This document shows positions 30,710 to 34,430 of a stretch of 34,430 bases of DNA, piece by piece. How positions within the stretch are numbered: the stretch's first letter is position 1; each line of letters opens with the position of its first letter. Source of the stretch: Dehalococcoidales bacterium (GTDB lineage Bacteria; Chloroflexota; Dehalococcoidia; Dehalococcoidales; GCA-2688105); NCBI GenBank assembly GCA_030640255.1, contig DAOWJS010000028.1, positions 1 through 34,430 on the forward strand. Direction: 5' to 3'. The notes beneath the pieces were generated by a model, which saw nothing but the letters and a program-made list of their open reading frames with translations, made no database searches and had not been told where the DNA came from. The translations under genes and the position numbers were made by a program.

Positions 30710-31320
30710 TTAACACCTCCTAAAGCCTTGGCTCTCTCCACAATGGTTTTAATTTGCTCAGCTCCTTTTATCCTTGTCGGCTTAATAGTCATGCGTCGGT
30801 GTAACATCAGGTTTAATGCCAGTGGAAGCATCTTAACCAGAGAAAATGGATTTGTCTTTCCGGTCAATACTGTCGTTAGATAATACTTCATCATCATTCC
30901 CAGCTCATGGACACGTCCGTTACTCTTTATAGAGTCAATGAAAGCCCGGTACATAGTGGCGGTCGTCGTTCTCTTGGTGGTTAGCCCATAGTAGGTGGAT
31001 AAGCGTTCCAGGGCGTGCATAAGCTCGGTTATCTTAACCTCCTTGGGGCAGCGTACAGTGCAAAGATAGCAAGAGGCACAAACCCACATAGTATTGCTCT
31101 TCAAGACATCGTAGCGTCTCCCGGCATGGATCAAAGCAATTGTTCTTCGGGGTGAATTGTCCATTTGAGCCACATTAGGACACGATGCTGAACACATACC
31201 ACATTGGATGCACCACCGCACACTCTCACCACCTGGAATAGAACAGACCTCCTCAAGAAACTCTTCGCCCTCGGTTGTCATTACCAATACATCGCTAGTT
31301 TTGCTGGCTACAGAGTTCAT
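30706..31320 (-). CDS. hdrC: HdrC-like iron-sulfur subunit
   Basis: The 204-residue soluble protein has two [4Fe-4S] ferredoxin motifs: CIQCGMCSASCPN (Cys37, 40, 43, 47) and CASCYLCTVRCPK (Cys81, 84, 87, 91). It relays electrons between HdrA and HdrB. The C-terminal helical part (about 100-200) is normal for HdrC and has no clear membrane span, so the complex is the cytoplasmic type rather than HdrDE. First gene of hdrCBA; GAGGGG eight bases before the ATG and a promoter about 50 bases upstream. Confidence 0.92.
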   Translation of the reverse strand: MNSVASKTSDVLVMTTEGEEFLEEVCSIPGGESVRWCIQCGMCSASCPNVAQMDNSPRRTIALIHAGRRYDVLKSNTMWVCASCYLCTVRCPKEVKITELMHALERLSTYYGLTTKRTTTATMYRAFIDSIKSNGRVHELGMMMKYYLTTVLTGKTNPFSLVKMLPLALNLMLHRRMTIKPTRIKGAEQIKTIVERAKALGGVK

Positions 31321-31372
31321 AATTAAACCCCTCTTGATTTAATTTTGCCTATTGTGCTTCTTATGCGGTAGG

Positions 31373-31400
31373 ATTATATAGGTGGTGATGAATGAAACAA
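31373..31400 (-). promoter_or_regulatory. Promoter of hdrCBA
   Basis: On the minus strand TTGTTT (31400-31395), 16 bases, TATAAT (31378-31373). It would give a leader of about 45 bases. The remaining gap to 31637 has no clear gene; a 65-codon frame at 31382-31579 is not supported. Confidence 0.6.
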
Positions 31401-31637
31401 TGGCTACCGCGCCCAGCCTGACAGCTGTTAACCATACTTACTGGCGGCTGTTTTTTGAACCGGTAGGAAACCATAAACCATTAGGCGTAATTTTCTATTC
31501 GTGGCATTTTAGCATATTGCTCAATTGCTTGGCAAAGTTTTGGGGCAACCCAATATCTGGATTATTGATGGGGCGGTGATTTTGATATACGATTTATCTA
31601 TCATTGGTCATAGAGGAGATAGAAGGGAGACAAACCA

Positions 31638-32279
31638 ATGAAGCTTACCATTGTATATGACAATGAAACCAGGACGAAGGGGCTAAAGGCGGGGTGGGGC
31701 TTTTCATCTCTGATAGAAACAGAAAATGTGCCACCAATCCTGTTTGATACCGGAGCTGACAGTGCCACATTGTTACATAATATGAAGGAGTTGGGAATTG
31801 ACCCGAGACGCATAGGGATAATCGTAATTTCGCACGCTCACGGCGACCATACTGGAGGTCTTGATGGTGTGTTGCAGATAAATAAGGAGGCCGAGGTCTA
31901 TGTTCCAACATCCTTTGGGGAGACTATCCCGGGCAGAAAAGTAACCGTAGTTACCGATTCCCTCCAGATTGCTGAAGGTGTTTTCTCTACTGGTGAGCTT
32001 GGAGGTATGGAGCAGTCTTTAGCTCTCAAAACGAGCCGGGGGATTCTTATCGTAGTAGGATGCTCCCATCCCGGACTTGGGGAAATTATAGACGCGGCTT
32101 CAAGATTTGGAAAGGTTTACGGGGTTGTCGGTGGTTTCCACGCCTTCCGTGATTTTGAGAGATTAAATGACCTATCCCTGATAGGTCCTTGCCACTGCAC
32201 ACTATATAAGACAGAAATAAGGCGCCTGTTTCCCAAACAATGCATAGAGTGCGGGGTAGGAATGATTCTGGAGCAATAA
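31638..32279 (+). CDS. MBL-fold metallo-hydrolase (COG1237-type)
   Basis: This 213-residue protein has the metal motif SHAHGDHTGG (His66, His68, Asp70, His71), then His144 in GCSHPGLG and His168 in GGFHAF. The C-terminal GPCHCT...CIECGVG fits the subfamily often annotated as a dihydropterin/ribofuranosyl-aminobenzene-phosphate synthase, named from a methanopterin-pathway enzyme. That reaction is unlikely to be its role here. It is shorter than many relatives. GGAG-like bases lie before the ATG. It stands alone between the hdr promoter and the rhomboid gene. Confidence 0.88.
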   Translation: MKLTIVYDNETRTKGLKAGWGFSSLIETENVPPILFDTGADSATLLHNMKELGIDPRRIGIIVISHAHGDHTGGLDGVLQINKEAEVYVPTSFGETIPGRKVTVVTDSLQIAEGVFSTGELGGMEQSLALKTSRGILIVVGCSHPGLGEIIDAASRFGKVYGVVGGFHAFRDFERLNDLSLIGPCHCTLYKTEIRRLFPKQCIECGVGMILEQ

Positions 32280-32344
32280 CGGAGTCTGCCTTGCCACGGC
32301 TATGGCTCCAGAGTTATTATGTGAGAGGAAAATATATATCCCTT

Positions 32345-32372
32345 GGGATAAGGGTTAGGTTTCGCTTATCCC
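32345..32372. repeat. Inverted repeat before the rhomboid gene
   Basis: GGGATAAG (32345-32352) and its complement CTTATCCC (32365-32372) are separated by 12 bases, ending 21 bases before the rhomboid ATG. It may be an operator or a small hairpin; there is no T tract after it. Confidence 0.4.
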
Positions 32373-32393
32373 CATATTGATGTTGGCAAAGTA

Positions 32394-32969
32394 ATGTATA
32401 AAAGCTACCGAGGCTTCAATTTAACCCCCGTGTGGGTATTGATAACTATAAACTTTCTGCTATTTATAGCTACGCTCATAGATTATAGGCTTATCTTCCT
32501 TCTTGGATTACAGCCGGCTGCCTTTCACGATATGCCATGGACTATAGTTACCAACCTTTTTATCCATGCTGGTATCGGGCATATTATCGCCAACATGATA
32601 ACCCTCTATTTCTTCGGGAGCTTTCTGTCTAGATTGATTGGAGGGAGAAGCTTTCTCATCGTTTACTTTTTGGGGGGGATACTGGGAAATATCTGTTACC
32701 TGCTTCTGCCTCCTTCGCCCCTAGCTATAGCTGTCGGTGCCTCAGGAGCCATCTTTGCTCTGGGAGGAACGCTGGCGGTAATGGTGCCCAGGTTGAGGGT
32801 CTTTGTATTTCCCATCCCAGCCCCTCTTCCCCTCTGGGTAGCGGTCATCGGCGGTTTCTTCATAATCTCCTTTCTCCCCCAAGTAGCCTGGCAGGCTCAC
32901 CTTGGCGGTCTGGTTTTTGGCCTTATAGCCGGCTTATTCTTCAGACAGAGGCAACACCGTTCCTTTTAG
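32394..32969 (+). CDS. Rhomboid-family intramembrane serine protease
   Basis: The 191-residue protein has six predicted membrane helices. The catalytic Ser117 lies in GASGAIF, and His169 in the HLGGLVFG helix completes the dyad. His58 and His63 and the N67 of FIHAGIGHIIANM match the conserved helix-2 HxxxxHxxxN pattern of bacterial rhomboids. It cleaves membrane protein substrates within the bilayer. The length is minimal for the six-helix core. The start lacks a strong Shine-Dalgarno. It ends convergent with the MFS gene. Confidence 0.93.
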   Translation: MYKSYRGFNLTPVWVLITINFLLFIATLIDYRLIFLLGLQPAAFHDMPWTIVTNLFIHAGIGHIIANMITLYFFGSFLSRLIGGRSFLIVYFLGGILGNICYLLLPPSPLAIAVGASGAIFALGGTLAVMVPRLRVFVFPIPAPLPLWVAVIGGFFIISFLPQVAWQAHLGGLVFGLIAGLFFRQRQHRSF

Positions 32970-32986
32970 AGAAGCGCTCGGTGGTA

Positions 32987-34126
32987 TCATCTGGTAAACC
33001 AGATAAATAGGCCGGCTCCTACCAGCGACATACTGGCGCCAAAGTAAAATACTGAGTTAATATTTGCCACATCGGCTAATACCCCGCTCAGCAGTGGTCC
33101 TATAGCCATGCCTATGCTGAATGCCATATTAAACATGGCCATGGTTGAGCCCATGCCAAACCTTTTGCCCTCCTCTATGGCTAGGGCTGAGGCGGCGGGC
33201 AAAGCAACGGCTCCCCCAAGGCTACCGAGAGCGCATATCCCTAATAGTTGCCAGAAGTTGCTTCCCAGGGGAATCAGAGCCAGGAAGGCGAGGTTGGTAA
33301 GGCCGCCAATGACTATCAGAGTTCTTCTATTGAACCTGTCGGCAATATGACCACCGTAAAGCTGAAATAGTGACATCAGCAAGATATTAACTGCCAGCAG
33401 CACCCCGATGAGAGTTGGACTTAAGCCAATATATATGCCGGCGAAGATAGGCAGGAAGGTGGCGAAAATCCCCCTGCCCAGAGATGAAGCCAGCCGGAAA
33501 CTAAAGAGACCCTTTATCATGCCACTGGTGCACATTTCGCTAAAGGATGGATGAAGGCTGGCTGCCATTTTCCTCTGTCTAGCTTCGGGAAGGAAAAGAG
33601 CCACTACTAAAAATGCCAGCAGATTAAGGCCACCCATAGTGGAGAAGGCAACATTCATCCCAAAGTGGTCAGTTAGGATTCCACCTATCAAAGGACCGAA
33701 GCCAAAACCAGCGAAAAAGGCAGCATTGAAGTAGCCCATCCAGGTTCCCTCTTCACCCTCGGGAGAGATGTCACCAACATAAGCCTGGGCAATGGGTATA
33801 ATCATACCGGCGGTAGCCCCGTTAATTAAGCGGACTAAGGTTAGCTGGGAGACACTATCTGCCCATATATAGCCTAGTGAAATAATTGAGTAGCTAAACA
33901 GCCCAATGCTGAGAAGCAGCTTTCGTCCCCAGCGGTCGGAGAGCCAGCCGGTAATAGGCATAAATATAGTTCGAGAAATAGAGAAGCCGGCAAAGATTAT
34001 ACCTATCCAGATTCCAGTGGCTCCCAGGTTCTCGGCGTAAAGAGGCAACAGTGGAGCGACTATCCCAACCCCTAGCATAGACGAGAAAATGGATAGAGCC
34101 AGGATAGGGAAGACCTTTTTTATCAT
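32987..34126 (-). CDS. Major facilitator superfamily transporter
   Basis: The 379-residue protein has about 12 hydrophobic segments in two halves. The loop between helices 2 and 3 carries the family signature GWLSDRWGRKLLL (about 60-72), and the matching loop in the second half GGHIADRFNRRTL. It probably exports a small molecule or drug; the substrate cannot be told. It has a good promoter very close to its ATG and no Shine-Dalgarno, so the leader would be about nine bases. Confidence 0.9.
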   Translation of the reverse strand: MIKKVFPILALSIFSSMLGVGIVAPLLPLYAENLGATGIWIGIIFAGFSISRTIFMPITGWLSDRWGRKLLLSIGLFSYSIISLGYIWADSVSQLTLVRLINGATAGMIIPIAQAYVGDISPEGEEGTWMGYFNAAFFAGFGFGPLIGGILTDHFGMNVAFSTMGGLNLLAFLVVALFLPEARQRKMAASLHPSFSEMCTSGMIKGLFSFRLASSLGRGIFATFLPIFAGIYIGLSPTLIGVLLAVNILLMSLFQLYGGHIADRFNRRTLIVIGGLTNLAFLALIPLGSNFWQLLGICALGSLGGAVALPAASALAIEEGKRFGMGSTMAMFNMAFSIGMAIGPLLSGVLADVANINSVFYFGASMSLVGAGLFIWFTR

Positions 34127-34141
34127 ACGAATATCTGAAGT

Positions 34142-34171
34142 ATTATAGTGCCTTGAGGCTCATCTTGGCAA
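34142..34171 (-). promoter_or_regulatory. Promoter of the MFS gene with a very short leader
   Basis: On the minus strand TTGCCA (34171-34166), 18 bases, TATAAT (34147-34142), and the ATG starts at 34126. The predicted leader is about nine bases. Confidence 0.65.
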
Positions 34172-34182
34172 TCTAAGAGATT

Positions 34183-34381
34183 GTTTAACCCTATCCCCTG
34201 TATCCCCTTCCCCTTATCAAGGGGAAGGGGAGATAATTTCTTTAGAGGGGCTACGCCCCTCTAAAACTCTCCCATTATTGCTCCAGAGTAAGGAGAGTTA
34301 AAGAGAGGCTTCGCCTCTCTTATATAACTAATTCCCCTTCCCCTTATCAAGGGGGAAGGGGATAAAGGGGATGGGGTTACC
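34183..34381. repeat. Composite hairpin repeat block R6 with inverted edges
   Basis: It begins GTTTAACCCTATCCCCTG and ends GGGGATAAAGGGGATGGGGTT, which are near-inverse edges. Inside are CCCCTTCCCCTT/AAGGGGAAGGGG hairpins at both ends, TAGAGGGGCTACGCCCCTCTA (34243-34262), and AGAGAGGCTTCGCCTCTCT (about 34303-34321). From 34382 to the right edge I see no further feature. Confidence 0.85.
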
Positions 34382-34430
34382 AAATAAAAATGAGAGAAAT
34401 AGAAGCTAGCGCCATTACTCAAGTTGTATC

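Noticed and set aside
31382..31579. A 65-codon plus-strand frame between hdrC and the MBL gene
   Set aside because: It covers the hdr promoter, has no good ribosome-binding site, and no recognisable protein pattern.

Overview
The window is a dense bacterial chromosome segment on both strands with no plasmid, phage or CRISPR signature. Gene content points to an uncultured Chloroflexota lineage, most likely Dehalococcoidia from anoxic sediment or groundwater. The grounds are a soluble hdrCBA heterodisulfide-reductase-like operon with a very large HdrA, a stand-alone BioD/DRTGG protein, lipoproteins with CARDB-type domains, a small EF-Tu domain-2-like protein, TTG/GTG starts, and frequent leaderless or near-leaderless promoters. 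The lineage is inferred from gene content, not from a marker phylogeny.

Region 1 (1-9823, minus strand) is a de novo pyrimidine operon read pyrR-pyrB-pyrC-carA-[AT-rich gene]-carB-pyrK; pyrK runs off the left edge. It begins with a consensus promoter and a PyrR-binding RNA leader that can form mutually exclusive hairpins. PyrB carries a PyrI-like zinc domain and a further C-terminal module. Two blocks of GC-rich hairpin repeats and a foreign-looking AT-rich gene interrupt the operon around carA.

Region 2 (9881-12268) has a divergent BioD/DRTGG gene and a secreted alpha/beta-hydrolase lipoprotein. Region 3 (12316-16974) holds the repair genes uvrD/pcrA and mutL, each with a strong promoter so close to the ATG that the mRNA should be leaderless, then a convergent signal peptidase I. 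Region 4 (17156-22367) has a small lipoprotein with a strong terminator, then the riboflavin genes ribD-ribE-(lipoprotein)-ribAB-ribH, then the EF-Tu-like gene on the other strand. Region 5 (22471-26334) has a large repeat block, a CxxC protein, bioY, tRNA-Val(GAC), a small hicBA remnant between the tRNA and a 14-bp copy of its 3' end, and two membrane proteins. Region 6 (26405-31400, minus) is hdrC-hdrB-hdrA, a cytoplasmic electron-transfer complex with a GltD-like NAD(P)H module inside HdrA. Region 7 (31638-34430) has an MBL-fold hydrolase, a rhomboid protease, an MFS transporter and another repeat block.

Most genes are housekeeping. The most interesting points are the PyrB multidomain fusion, the PyrR leader whose last hairpin contains the Shine-Dalgarno sequence, the stop-interrupted hicBA locus beside tRNA-Val, the leaderless repair genes, and the composite repeat family placed between operon genes. 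I found no convincing wholly new multi-gene system.
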